Shown here: piece by piece, positions 1-5,629 of the stretch
How positions within the stretch are numbered: the stretch's first letter is position 1
How the letters are laid out: each line of letters opens with the position of its first letter
Assembly (NCBI GenBank): GCA_027031145.1
Contig: JALVEG010000038.1
Coordinates: 1-5,632, forward strand
Direction: 5' to 3'
Source: Saprospiraceae bacterium
GTDB lineage: Bacteria > Bacteroidota > Bacteroidia > Chitinophagales > Saprospiraceae
Length of the DNA: 5,632 nucleotides
Translations under genes and position numbers: made by a program
The notes under the pieces: model-generated
Seen by the model: only the letters and a program-made list of their open reading frames with translations
Told to the model about the DNA's origin: nothing
Database searches by the model: none

Positions 1-512
1 ATGATGAATTTCTGGGAAAAGGAAGTATCACTATTTCAGAAATCGTTTCTAAAAGTCCGTCATTATGTGCCGTATCGGATTATGCCAGAATACACCTTGA
101 CAGAAGATTGACCTGGGGAGAAACCAAGAAGTCAGCGGTAAAAGAGATCGAAGAATTAATTCAGGGAATGAATGCGAAAGTAACAGTTTTGAACTATTGG
201 GAAAAAGCATATACAGGTCTTGAATATGGTATGGAAAAATACTATCCGACCTGGAAAATCCCTGAAGATCATTATATAGTAAGAACAGGAGCAAGTACAT
301 TTAAAAAGTTATTTGAAAAAGATCCCAAAATAGATAAATGGACCTTCTCAACAAATGGTGTTACCATCAATGGAATATATGGTATTCCCACTATTGGATT
401 CGGTCCGGGAAATGAAGTTTTGGCTCATGCTCCAAATGAAAAAGTAGCGATCGATGATCTTGTAGCTGCATCAGCTTTTTATGCTGCATTTGCGTATGAA
501 TTGGAAGAATGA
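1..512 (+). CDS. ygeY: YgeY-type M20 family metallohydrolase, C-terminal part (5' end outside window)
   Basis: The reading frame is open from base 3 to the TGA at 510-512, giving 169 residues with no start inside the window. It resembles the last ~40% of E. coli YgeY (about 400 residues). Recognisable blocks are GKGSITISEI, then VSDYARIHLDRRLTWGET, then KWTFSTNGVTINGIYGIP, then IGFGPGNEVLAHAPNEKV. The His in LAHAPNEK sits where M20 peptidases place their last active-site zinc ligand (CPG2 His385 position). The other ligands would lie upstream of the window. The family contains ArgE/DapE-like deacylases. YgeY is often annotated as a selenium-metabolism-linked hydrolase and belongs to the ygeW-ygeX-ygeY-hyuA-yqeA set tied to anaerobic purine breakdown; its exact substrate is not readable here. 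The TTG at 108 lies inside a conserved block and is not a start. ygeW follows on the same strand 1.6 kb downstream, so the two are probably not tightly co-transcribed. Confidence 0.88.
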   Translation, partial: DEFLGKGSITISEIVSKSPSLCAVSDYARIHLDRRLTWGETKKSAVKEIEELIQGMNAKVTVLNYWEKAYTGLEYGMEKYYPTWKIPEDHYIVRTGASTFKKLFEKDPKIDKWTFSTNGVTINGIYGIPTIGFGPGNEVLAHAPNEKVAIDDLVAASAFYAAFAYELEE

Positions 513-777
513 TGTATGTAGTATCTGCACGAAAAGTCAACAATGTATTTATATTTTTTGTAACTATTCAGGTAGAATCATTTTGATTGAAAAAACCTCT
601 TTTTTTGCCATATTTCAGCTCTTTTTTTTGACGTAGCTCCACTCCCGCATTTTTGCGGAACAAGTTATGCCTTCAAAAAATAAGCTTCATCTGACAAAAA
701 AATCGAATTTTTTCATCTCAAAAGCATCCACCTGAGTAATTACTATTTTTTTTATCCGCTGACGGAAGTATGAATGC
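513..777. other. Gene-free spacer between ygeY and hepT (converging ends)
   Basis: I see no gene in this stretch. It lies between the 3' ends of two converging genes and is rich in A and T runs. Weak hairpins are present. One is AATCA-TTT-TGATT at 576-588, followed by a T7 run at 599-606 after an A-rich gap. Another is CCGCA-TTTT-TGCGG at 645-658, with no T-tract behind it. A palindromic A/T segment centred on TCGA lies near 700-717. AAGCAT at 722-727 and ATGCTT at 774-779 form a 6-bp inverted pair bracketing the end of hepT. Any of these could help end transcription, but none is a convincing intrinsic terminator. Confidence 0.5.
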
Positions 778-1149
778 TTATTTGTTATGCTCTTGTGCTT
801 TTTTTTCTTTTTTTACAATCCGGTCAATTTGTATTTTATTTTCAGGTAAATAATTCAATGCTATATCCCAAATTATTTCATAATCAATTCCAAAATATTC
901 ATGGCTTACTTTGTTTCTTAATAAATACATTTCAGCCCAAGGAATCTCACTATATTTCTCTTTAATCTGTTTTGGTAAATTTTTCGAGGCTTCACCAATG
1001 ACTTCAAAGTTTCTAATAACAGCATCAACTGTTTTGTAATCTCGTTTAAATCTAATGAAACTAAAACCATCTATATATTCAGCAATTCTACTCATAGCGA
1101 TTTGAATATCTTCAAGATATAAAAGATATATTCGATCTTCCTTTTTCAT
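778..1149 (-). CDS. hepT: HepT-like HEPN ribonuclease toxin (DUF86)
   Basis: A 123-residue, mostly helical protein of normal length for HepT/DUF86. The HEPN active-site motif RX4HXY is intact as RNKVSHEY, with Arg78, His83 and Tyr85. The block VDAVIRNFEVIGEASKNLP (41-59), followed by IPWAEMYLLRN, is typical of the family. HepT proteins are RNases that act as toxins. In the studied Shewanella pair the partner MntA silences HepT by adding AMP units to the tyrosine of this motif, and that tyrosine is present here. The gene follows mntA directly, overlapping by one base in a TAATG arrangement, so it is likely made by translational coupling from the same mRNA. The start at 1149 has no Shine-Dalgarno sequence. 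Nothing looks broken. Whether this copy is an active toxin is inferred from the intact motif. The lysine-rich tail ends in EHNK. Confidence 0.9.
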   Translation of the reverse strand: MKKEDRIYLLYLEDIQIAMSRIAEYIDGFSFIRFKRDYKTVDAVIRNFEVIGEASKNLPKQIKEKYSEIPWAEMYLLRNKVSHEYFGIDYEIIWDIALNYLPENKIQIDRIVKKEKKAQEHNK

Positions 1150-1439
1150 TATATATATTTCACTTGCTTTAAGATTACTTCCTTTATTTGTTCTTTGAGT
1201 GCATTTTTGGTCACTAAATCAATTTTTCGATTAAATATTTTTTCTAAATATAATTCAAGTGAAAAATATTTCCATCCAATAGGTCTTTCAAGTTCTATAA
1301 GAATATCAATGTCACTATTTTCAGTAAACGTTTCGTCAGAGAATGAACCAAAAAGCCCAATTTTCTTTACCGAATACTCTTTATATAGCATAGGTTTTAA
1401 TTCCTTTAACTTTGATAATATGTCTTTTTTTGATATCAT
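1149..1439 (-). CDS. mntA: MntA-like minimal nucleotidyltransferase antitoxin
   Basis: A 96-residue MNT-domain protein. The nucleotidyltransferase signature GSx10DxD is complete: GLFGSFSDETFTENSDIDILIEL has Gly31-Ser32 and Asp43/Asp45, with a third acidic residue likely Asp74 in RKIDLV. In studied MntA/HepT pairs this enzyme uses ATP to AMPylate the HEPN toxin and block its RNase activity. Being the first gene of the pair fits an antitoxin. The ATG at 1439 gives the expected N-terminal helix (KKDILSKLKELKPML) before the first strand VKKIGLFGS. No ribosome binding site is visible upstream. A TAnnTTTG-like box lies only five bases before the ATG (1444-1451), so a near-leaderless message is possible. 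The pair sits between two purine-catabolism genes in the opposite orientation, which suggests an inserted cassette. Confidence 0.9.
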   Translation of the reverse strand: MISKKDILSKLKELKPMLYKEYSVKKIGLFGSFSDETFTENSDIDILIELERPIGWKYFSLELYLEKIFNRKIDLVTKNALKEQIKEVILKQVKYI

Positions 1440-1443
1440 AGTA

Positions 1444-1451
1444 CAAATTTA
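1444..1451 (-). promoter_or_regulatory. Possible Bacteroidota-type -7 box upstream of mntA
   Basis: Read on the minus strand this is TAAATTTG, a full match to the Bacteroidota -7 consensus TAnnTTTG. A TTTTGG lies 11-15 bases further upstream, closer than the usual -33 spacing, so only one half of the promoter is persuasive. If used, transcription would begin at or almost at the mntA ATG, giving a leaderless or nearly leaderless toxin-antitoxin mRNA. In AT-rich DNA such a match can occur by chance. Confidence 0.25.
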
Positions 1452-1519
1452 AACTTTTTATCCAAAACTTACTCTATCGAAGAGTTTTGTCTTTCCGGCA
1501 TAAAGCATAGAGCATTCAT

Positions 1520-1551
1520 ATACGGAACAAAATTATACATTTATTCCGCAT
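1520..1551. repeat. A/T-rich stem-loop upstream of the mntA/hepT pair
   Basis: CGGAA at 1523-1527 pairs with TTCCG at 1544-1548. The stem continues inward through an AAAT/ATTT pairing after one C/A mismatch, and outward by two pairs beyond a mismatch. It lies about 80 bases upstream of the mntA start. It could be an operator for autoregulation of the toxin-antitoxin pair, or simply a chance foldback. Confidence 0.35.
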
Positions 1552-1638
1552 TTTCCAAAAATACACCTAAAATATAAAGATAAATTCAAGTTATCAAACG
1601 GACTATTTAGAGCTTACATAAAAACACCATATAACTAA

Positions 1639-1798
1639 TGCGTCAGGAATTAAATAAATTCAGTATAGATCGCAGAAAATTATGTCAGAATCAAGGCAAT
1701 CAAACGGGAGTTATGCCATAGTATAATGATTGTTTGATAAACGAAGAGTCTGGCAAAAAGAGCAAGATATATACTGAAGGAATTTAGTTCCTGATGCA
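1639..1798. mobile_element. 160-bp foldback (MITE-like) element
   Basis: The terminal 33 bases (1639-1671, beginning TGCGTCAGGAATTAAAT) match the reverse complement of the last 33 (1766-1798, reading TGCATCAGGAACTAAAT) at 27 of 33 positions without a gap. Inner blocks keep the same symmetry: TGTCAGA (1683-1689) with TCTGGCA (1749-1755), ATCAAAC (1699-1705) with GTTTGAT (1732-1738), and TTATGC (1711-1716) with GTATAA (1721-1726) around a CATA loop. All are centred within half a base of 1718.5. This is the shape of a miniature inverted-repeat element or one very long hairpin. It has no coding capacity. I see no clear target-site duplication (only ACTA at 1634-1637 and 1798-1801, easily chance), and I cannot name the parent family. 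Confidence 0.68.
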
Positions 1799-1990
1799 CT
1801 ATTGTCAATTTGAATATGTAGATCAGGACAGAAGAGAGTGATTGTTGGTTTTATATGCCTTAATTATAGCTTTATTATATTTTTGTCGTCTAATTCTTTG
1901 TGCTTTATTATATTTTTTGTTCATTTGTATATACATTATTGTGTTAAAAACTATAAAGTATTGTTAAACAGGTTTGTTTCTATTTTTACC

Positions 1991-2020
1991 TTGAATTGTT
2001 GTTTTTCAACCATATATAAT
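1991..2020 (+). promoter_or_regulatory. Candidate promoter for ygeW
   Basis: TTGAAT at 1991-1996 (four of six to TTGACA) is separated by 18 bases from a perfect TATAAT at 2015-2020. Transcription would start near 2027 and leave a leader of about 115 bases before the ygeW ATG. The AAGGAG right after the -10 box (2021-2026) looks like a Shine-Dalgarno sequence but has no start codon at the right distance. The surrounding DNA is so AT-rich that a perfect -10 alone is weak evidence. Confidence 0.4.
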
Positions 2021-2142
2021 AAGGAGAGTTTACTAAAGGAATTCTCTTTCGTACTTTTTTAATATAATCTCAATAGTTTTTAGTGGTAAAAATACTCAAA
2101 TGAGAAATATAAAATATAAATTAGTTATAAAAATATAAATTT

Positions 2143-3336
2143 ATGAAGATGCGTTTAAAGAGAAAAATTAAAAATTTAAAACGATTAAAAACCAACCTTT
2201 ATAAAAAAGATTTCCTGCTTACATGGGAAAAAAGCGAAAAAGATCTGAAGATGATCCTGGAGGTTGCAGATATTTTGAAGCAGATGAGGGAAGAAAATAT
2301 TTCGCCGAGAGTTTATGACTCCGGTCTCGCCGTATCTATTTTCAGGGACAAATCTACCAGAACCAGATTTTCTTATGCTTCTGCAGCCAATCTGCTGGGA
2401 TTGGAAGTTCAGGATATGGATGAAGAAAAATCCCAGATCGCTCATGGTGAAACCGTAAGAGAAACAGCAAATATGATCTCTTTTTTAACGGACTTTATCG
2501 GAATTAGAGATGATATGTTCCTTGGGGAAGGAAATAAATATATGAGAGAAGTGGGAGAAGCTTTGGATGAAGGATATGAAAACGGTGTATTGCCAAATCG
2601 TCCCGGTATCGTCAATCTTCAATGCGATATGGATCATCCCACCCAATCAATGGCGGATCTGTTGCATTTGAAAAATGAATACGGTTCACTTGACAAACTA
2701 AAAGGCAAAAAGCTTGTGATGAGTTGGGCATATTCGCCCAGTTATGGAAAACCTCTATCGGTTCCGCAAGGGATAATCGCTTTGATGTCGCGTTTCGGTA
2801 TGGATATAGAACTTGCTTATCCCGAAGGATATGATTTGATACCTGAAATAGTGGAAATAGCAAAGAAAAACGCTAAAAAAAGCGGAGGTTCATTCAAAAT
2901 CAGTCATTCGATGAAGGAAGCGGTCAAAGATGCCGATATTGTTTATCCTAAGAGTTGGGCTCCTTTCCATATTATGCAACAAAGAACTGAATTACTAAAA
3001 GCAGGAGATAAAAAAGGACTTGATGCTCTGGAAAAATCCTGTCTGGCTGAAAATGCCAAATTCAAGGATTGGGAATACAATGAAGAAAAGATGAAACTCA
3101 CTAAAAACGCAGAAGCATTATATATGCATTGTCTTCCCGCTGATATTTCCGGTGTTTCATGCAAAGAAGGAGAAGTTGAAGACACGACTTTTGAGAAATT
3201 CAGACTCAAAACCTATCATGAAGCGGGTTACAAACCATATATCATAGCTGCAATGATGTTTACTAACCGGTTTAAGAATCCCGGTAAGATGTTAGGGAAG
3301 ATATTGGAAGAGGGGAAGAAGAGGATGGGGGTGTAA
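2143..3336 (+). CDS. ygeW: Knotted carbamoyltransferase YgeW
   Basis: A 397-residue protein nearly the same length as E. coli YgeW and very similar along its whole length. The carbamoyl-phosphate loop is FRDKSTRTRFSYASA (STRTR at 71-75). It is followed by KSQIAHGETVRETANMIS (96-113), the HPTQ motif in CDMDHPTQSMADL (161-172), the YgeW-typical block WAYSPSYGKPLSVPQG (195-210), and MHCLPADISGVSCKEGEV (328-345), whose HCLP is shared with ornithine carbamoyltransferases. Domain order is that of aspartate/ornithine carbamoyltransferases: an N-terminal carbamoyl-phosphate domain and a C-terminal second-substrate domain carrying the trefoil knot. The natural substrate was long unknown; its gene set has been linked to anaerobic purine/urate use, where it might yield carbamoyl phosphate. 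Start at 2143 puts KDFLLTWE at the same distance from the N-terminus as in E. coli. No Shine-Dalgarno sequence is visible; a second ATG follows at 2149. The gene appears intact and cytoplasmic. Confidence 0.95.
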   Translation: MKMRLKRKIKNLKRLKTNLYKKDFLLTWEKSEKDLKMILEVADILKQMREENISPRVYDSGLAVSIFRDKSTRTRFSYASAANLLGLEVQDMDEEKSQIAHGETVRETANMISFLTDFIGIRDDMFLGEGNKYMREVGEALDEGYENGVLPNRPGIVNLQCDMDHPTQSMADLLHLKNEYGSLDKLKGKKLVMSWAYSPSYGKPLSVPQGIIALMSRFGMDIELAYPEGYDLIPEIVEIAKKNAKKSGGSFKISHSMKEAVKDADIVYPKSWAPFHIMQQRTELLKAGDKKGLDALEKSCLAENAKFKDWEYNEEKMKLTKNAEALYMHCLPADISGVSCKEGEVEDTTFEKFRLKTYHEAGYKPYIIAAMMFTNRFKNPGKMLGKILEEGKKRMGV

Positions 3337-3354
3337 GGAAAATAATTATTTCCT
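3336..3354. terminator. Palindrome at the convergent ygeW/hydA junction, possible bidirectional terminator
   Basis: AGGAAAATAATTATTTCCT is a palindrome with one bulged A: AGG/CCT outside a perfect 12-base AAATAATTATTT core. It begins with the last base of the ygeW TAA and contains the whole hydA stop codon (3346-3348 on the minus strand). The two genes leave only nine bases between their ends, so this is the only place a shared terminator could fit. The stem is A/T-rich and weak, and the T/A runs are part of the stem, so true terminator function is uncertain. Confidence 0.4.
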
Positions 3355-4707
3355 CCTCAAAAACTTCCCTTTATTCTTTTTAAGCATTTTTCCATTATAA
3401 ATGGCTATTTCTCCGTTTACAATGACAAATTCGGGAGCTCCTTTTGTGCTAATTCCCTCGTAGATGTTGGTATCGCAATTCTGATGATGGTTATGGGCTG
3501 AGATCTTGTTTTCTTTGTTTGGATCCCAGACAACCAGGTCTGCATCCGAACCAATGGCTATTTCTCCTTTTTTAGGATATAATCCGAAAATTTTAGCAGC
3601 ATTGGTTGAACTTGCATTTACAAATTGTTGAAGAGAGATCTTGCCTTCAAGTACTCCGTAAGTATATAGCAATGCCAATCTGTGTTCGATTCCTCCTGCT
3701 CCGTTAGGGATTTTTCTAAAGTCTTCAATACCTGCTTCTTTTTGTTGCAATGTAAATGGACAATGATCAGTTCCAACTGTCTTAATTACTCCTTTGGAGA
3801 TAGCTTTCCAAAGGGCTTTATTATCTTTGTGCTTTCGCAAGGGAGGGCTCATGATATAGGGTGCTACCTTATAAAAATCTCCGGTATATTTTGATTGGTC
3901 AAGTGTCAGGTATTGAGGGCAGGTTTCTGCAAAAACAGTTTGTCCTCTTGCTTGTGCTTTTTTAATGTATTTCAATGATTTTTTGGATGAAACATGGACG
4001 ATATACAGGGGGCATTTTGCTTTTTTTGCCAATTTAATTGCTTTTTTTACTGCCAGTGCTTCCAGTTTTGCCGGACGGGACAAATAATGATATTCGGGAG
4101 ATAATTTATTTTCTTTTGCAAAGGCGTTTCTCAATTTTTCGATTTCATCCCCCAGTTCACAATGCATTGTTACGATCCCACCGTATTTCCCCACAATTTT
4201 CATTACTTTATAAATATCTTTATCATCAAGTCCGATCGTATTTTTATAAGCCATATAGACTTTAAAGGAAGTGATTCCTTTTTTAATACATTTTTTAATT
4301 TCTTTTTTTAATGAATCTCTCCATTCAATGGGACTGACATGAAAAGAATAGTCTATTAAGGAGTTTGCTGCTTCTTTTTTACGTTTTTTGAGCGCATCAC
4401 ATAAAGATTGTCCTTTGTTTGGAGTGACAAAATCGATAAGGGTTGTTGTTCCTCCAAACAGTGCGGCTTTACTTCCTGTATAAAAATCATCTGAGGAATA
4501 TCCGGCCGGAGTTGGGAGGTGCATATGAACATGAGGGTCGATTCCTCCGGGGAAAATCAATTTGCCGGAGGCATCGATGATCTTATCAACATTTTTAGGT
4601 AAAATATTTTTTTCGATTTGAATGATCCTGCCGTTATTGGACAGAATATCGGAGTTAAAAATTTTGTTTGAAGTAATGATTTTTCCGTTTTTTATAAGCA
4701 GTTTCAT
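3346..4707 (-). CDS. hydA: Dihydropyrimidinase / D-hydantoinase family amidohydrolase (HydA/HyuA type)
   Basis: A 453-residue cyclic amidohydrolase. All six residues of the binuclear metal centre are visible: His59 and His61 (DPHVHMH), Lys149 (SFKVYMAYK, the carboxylated lysine), His182 (MHCE), His238 (HVSS) and Asp314 (GTDHCP). Tyr154 of YMAYK fits the substrate tyrosine. Other family blocks are GGTTTLIDF (85-93), AETCPQYL (260-267), SPPLR (287-291) and IAIGSDADLVVWDP (384-397). The C-terminal GKFLRRK resembles the end of E. coli HyuA. These enzymes open dihydropyrimidine, hydantoin or related cyclic ureide rings to N-carbamoyl products. Beside ygeW and ygeY a role in purine/urate-derived ureide breakdown is likely, but allantoinase-like or dihydropyrimidine activity cannot be excluded. 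It converges on ygeW with nine bases between. The ATG at 4707 starts the expected first strand MKLLIKNGKII; no Shine-Dalgarno sequence precedes it. Confidence 0.93.
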   Translation of the reverse strand: MKLLIKNGKIITSNKIFNSDILSNNGRIIQIEKNILPKNVDKIIDASGKLIFPGGIDPHVHMHLPTPAGYSSDDFYTGSKAALFGGTTTLIDFVTPNKGQSLCDALKKRKKEAANSLIDYSFHVSPIEWRDSLKKEIKKCIKKGITSFKVYMAYKNTIGLDDKDIYKVMKIVGKYGGIVTMHCELGDEIEKLRNAFAKENKLSPEYHYLSRPAKLEALAVKKAIKLAKKAKCPLYIVHVSSKKSLKYIKKAQARGQTVFAETCPQYLTLDQSKYTGDFYKVAPYIMSPPLRKHKDNKALWKAISKGVIKTVGTDHCPFTLQQKEAGIEDFRKIPNGAGGIEHRLALLYTYGVLEGKISLQQFVNASSTNAAKIFGLYPKKGEIAIGSDADLVVWDPNKENKISAHNHHQNCDTNIYEGISTKGAPEFVIVNGEIAIYNGKMLKKNKGKFLRRK

Positions 4708-4742
4708 AGTATAAAGGTACTGTAATTTTTTAAATAAAGTTC

Positions 4743-4771
4743 TTAATATAAGCTTTTTATCAAAATGTTAA
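4743..4771 (-). promoter_or_regulatory. Possible promoter for hydA
   Basis: On the minus strand TTAACA (4771-4766, five of six to TTGACA) is followed after 17 bases by TATTAA (4748-4743, four of six to TATAAT). It would start transcription about 30 bases before the hydA ATG. It fits a gene that otherwise would depend on read-through from the upstream GxxExxY gene 74 bases away. The match is moderate in AT-rich sequence. Confidence 0.28.
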
Positions 4772-4796
4772 CCTGATTAAATCAGAAATTATTAAC
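4767..4796 (-). terminator. Nested stem-loop at the end of the GxxExxY gene
   Basis: CTGATT-A-AATCAG at 4773-4785 is a perfect 6-bp inverted repeat that includes the stop codon of the GxxExxY gene (4782-4784). It is flanked by an outer pair, GTTAA at 4767-4771 and TTAAC at 4792-4796. On the minus strand the stem is followed by TTAACATTTTG, a short and interrupted T-stretch. It may attenuate transcription between the GxxExxY gene and hydA. The lack of a long T-run keeps confidence low. Confidence 0.35.
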
Positions 4797-5174
4797 TTTT
4801 CTATGAATTCCATCTTTTAAATGTGCCTCTCCAAAATTAATTAATAATCCAAGTCTTTTTTCTGCTATTTTTAGATGAGTGATAATTTGTTTATGGTCAG
4901 CTTCAACTACAAGCATTTTTGATTTTAATTCTATAATAATTTCATTTTCTACTAAAATATCTATTCTATATCCTAGCCCCATATTTTGCCCATCATGTTT
5001 TACTTTCACCCCGACTTGTCTCAAGCAATTTATCCCTGCTTTTTCTAGTTCGTAACAAAGAACAGATTCATAAAAACTTTCTAACATACCTGGACCATAT
5101 TGGGTATGTATTTCAAAACAAATATCTATAATTTTACTAAATAAGGCATTTAATTCATCTCTTGTTTTTTTCAT
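4782..5174 (-). CDS. GxxExxY family protein (PD-(D/E)xK nuclease-like)
   Basis: A 130-residue protein of normal length for this family. The name-giving motif is GMLESFY (Gly29, Glu32, Tyr35), inside IHTQYGPGMLESFYESVLCYEL. A PD-(D/E)xK-type core follows: Asp72 in GYRIDILVENE, then Glu82 and Lys84 in IIELKS, and Gln96 in DHKQIITHLK, then KRLGLLINFGEAHLKDGIHR. The fold suggests nuclease-like catalysis, but no cellular role is established that I know of. The family is abundant in Bacteroidota, Cloacimonadota, Deltaproteobacteria and relatives, often in many scattered copies. It appears intact. The ATG at 5174 has no Shine-Dalgarno sequence. It lies about 115 bases from a tandem array of inverted-arm repeats (5292 onward), a pairing I believe I have seen elsewhere and treat as possibly meaningful. 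It is probably unrelated to the purine genes. Confidence 0.9.
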   Translation of the reverse strand: MKKTRDELNALFSKIIDICFEIHTQYGPGMLESFYESVLCYELEKAGINCLRQVGVKVKHDGQNMGLGYRIDILVENEIIIELKSKMLVVEADHKQIITHLKIAEKRLGLLINFGEAHLKDGIHRKVNNF

Positions 5175-5203
5175 TTTAATTTCATTATTATTTATAAATA
5201 TAT

Positions 5204-5211
5204 CAAAATTA
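5204..5211 (-). promoter_or_regulatory. Possible Bacteroidota-type -7 box upstream of the GxxExxY gene
   Basis: Read on the minus strand this is TAATTTTG, matching TAnnTTTG, about 30 bases before the ATG at 5174. A run of T lies roughly 20 bases further upstream where a -33 TTTG would be expected, but no exact TTTG is present. The leader would be about 20-25 bases, a sensible length. Chance occurrence in such AT-rich DNA remains likely. Confidence 0.25.
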
Positions 5212-5291
5212 TATAAAACTGTTATTATATAAAAATTTTATTTGAATAGCTATAGTTTTTCGGCTAAAGCATTTAAGATTATCCTTAATTT

Positions 5292-5462
5292 CCCGCTAAG
5301 GTCGCGGAGGGTACCGCTAAGGAGCGCCAAGTTATATTCTTTGATTTAAAAAAATTGAAGTTATTGCCTTACTAAGCACTTTGCGGTACTTTGCGTGTCC
5401 TTTGCGATACTCTGCGGGAGATTTTTTGCAAGTTTATCGTTACAATAAATGTTTCTTATTTT
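5292..5462. repeat. Inverted-arm repeat, unit 1 (171 bp)
   Basis: The left arm (5292-5331) begins CCCGCTAAGG and ends GCGCCAAG. The right arm (5379-5418) is CTTTGCGGTA, CTTTGCGTGTC, CTTTGCGATA, CTCTGCGGG in succession. The reverse complement of the left arm has the same build: CTTGGCGCTC, CTTAGCGGTACC, CTCCGCGAC, CTTAGCGGG. Both arms are 40 bases with four GCG cores spanning 31 bases. A 47-base A/T-rich spacer separates them, and an A/T-rich tail starting AGATTTTTTG follows. As RNA the arms can pair over most of their length if G-U pairs are allowed. No gene is present; an open frame across it is just repeat sequence. Confidence 0.85.
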
Positions 5463-5629
5463 CCCGCTAAGGTCGTGGAGGGTACCGCTAAGGAGCGCCA
5501 AGTTATATTCTTTGATTTAAAAAAATGTAATTATCTTACTAAGCACTTTGCGAAACTCTGCGTGTCCTTTGCGGTACTCTGCGGGAGATTTTTTGTAAGT
5601 TTATCGTTACAATAAATGTTTCTTATTTT
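5463..5629. repeat. Inverted-arm repeat, unit 2 (167 bp)
   Basis: A near copy of unit 1 in direct tandem. The left arm (5463-5502) differs at one of 40 bases (C to T at 5476), the right arm (5546-5585) at four of 40, and the A/T tail (5586-5629) at one base. The inter-arm spacer is four bases shorter. The left-arm change would turn a C-G pair into U-G in the predicted hairpin. High identity, including the A/T-rich tail, points to a recent tandem duplication or gene conversion. Confidence 0.85.

Larger units (their letters stand above)
1440..2142. other. Long AT-rich gene-poor region between mntA and ygeW
   Basis: About 700 bases without a convincing gene. It holds, in order, a small inverted pair ACTCT/AGAGT at 1471-1485 followed by TTTT, an A/T-rich stem-loop at 1520-1551, a 160-bp foldback element at 1639-1798, and a candidate sigma70-like promoter at 1991-2020 for ygeW. 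A 74-codon GTG-started reading frame at 1838-2062 encodes a Phe/Tyr/Ile/Cys-rich product with no recognisable motif; I take it as chance in T-rich DNA. No remnant of a transposase or of ygeX is recognisable. Confidence 0.55.

Noticed and set aside
108..512. A separate 134-residue gene starting at TTG 108
   Set aside because: The frame is open upstream to the window edge and the upstream residues match YgeY, so this is the interior of the larger gene.
645..658. CCGCA/TGCGG hairpin as an intrinsic terminator for ygeY or hepT
   Set aside because: The stem is only five pairs and no T-tract follows on either strand at the right distance.
1639..1798. tRNA or another known RNA gene inside the foldback element
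   Set aside because: There is no cloverleaf, TTC loop or anticodon arrangement. The symmetry is that of a single long foldback.
1634..1801. ACTA target-site duplication flanking the foldback element
   Set aside because: A four-base match, slightly offset from the element ends and in AT-rich DNA, is easily chance.
2021..2026. AAGGAG as a ribosome binding site
   Set aside because: No start codon follows at a suitable distance, and the ygeW ATG is more than 110 bases away.
1838..2062. A 74-codon GTG-started frame on the plus strand, hydrophobic and rich in Phe, Tyr, Ile and Cys
   Set aside because: It lies in T-rich DNA, has no recognisable motif or ribosome binding site, and overlaps the likely ygeW promoter. 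Composition alone explains the hydrophobic residues.
5391..5615. A 74-codon frame on the plus strand across the repeat array
   Set aside because: It is translated repeat sequence running from the right arm of unit 1 to the tail of unit 2. Such frames are common artefacts of this repeat type.
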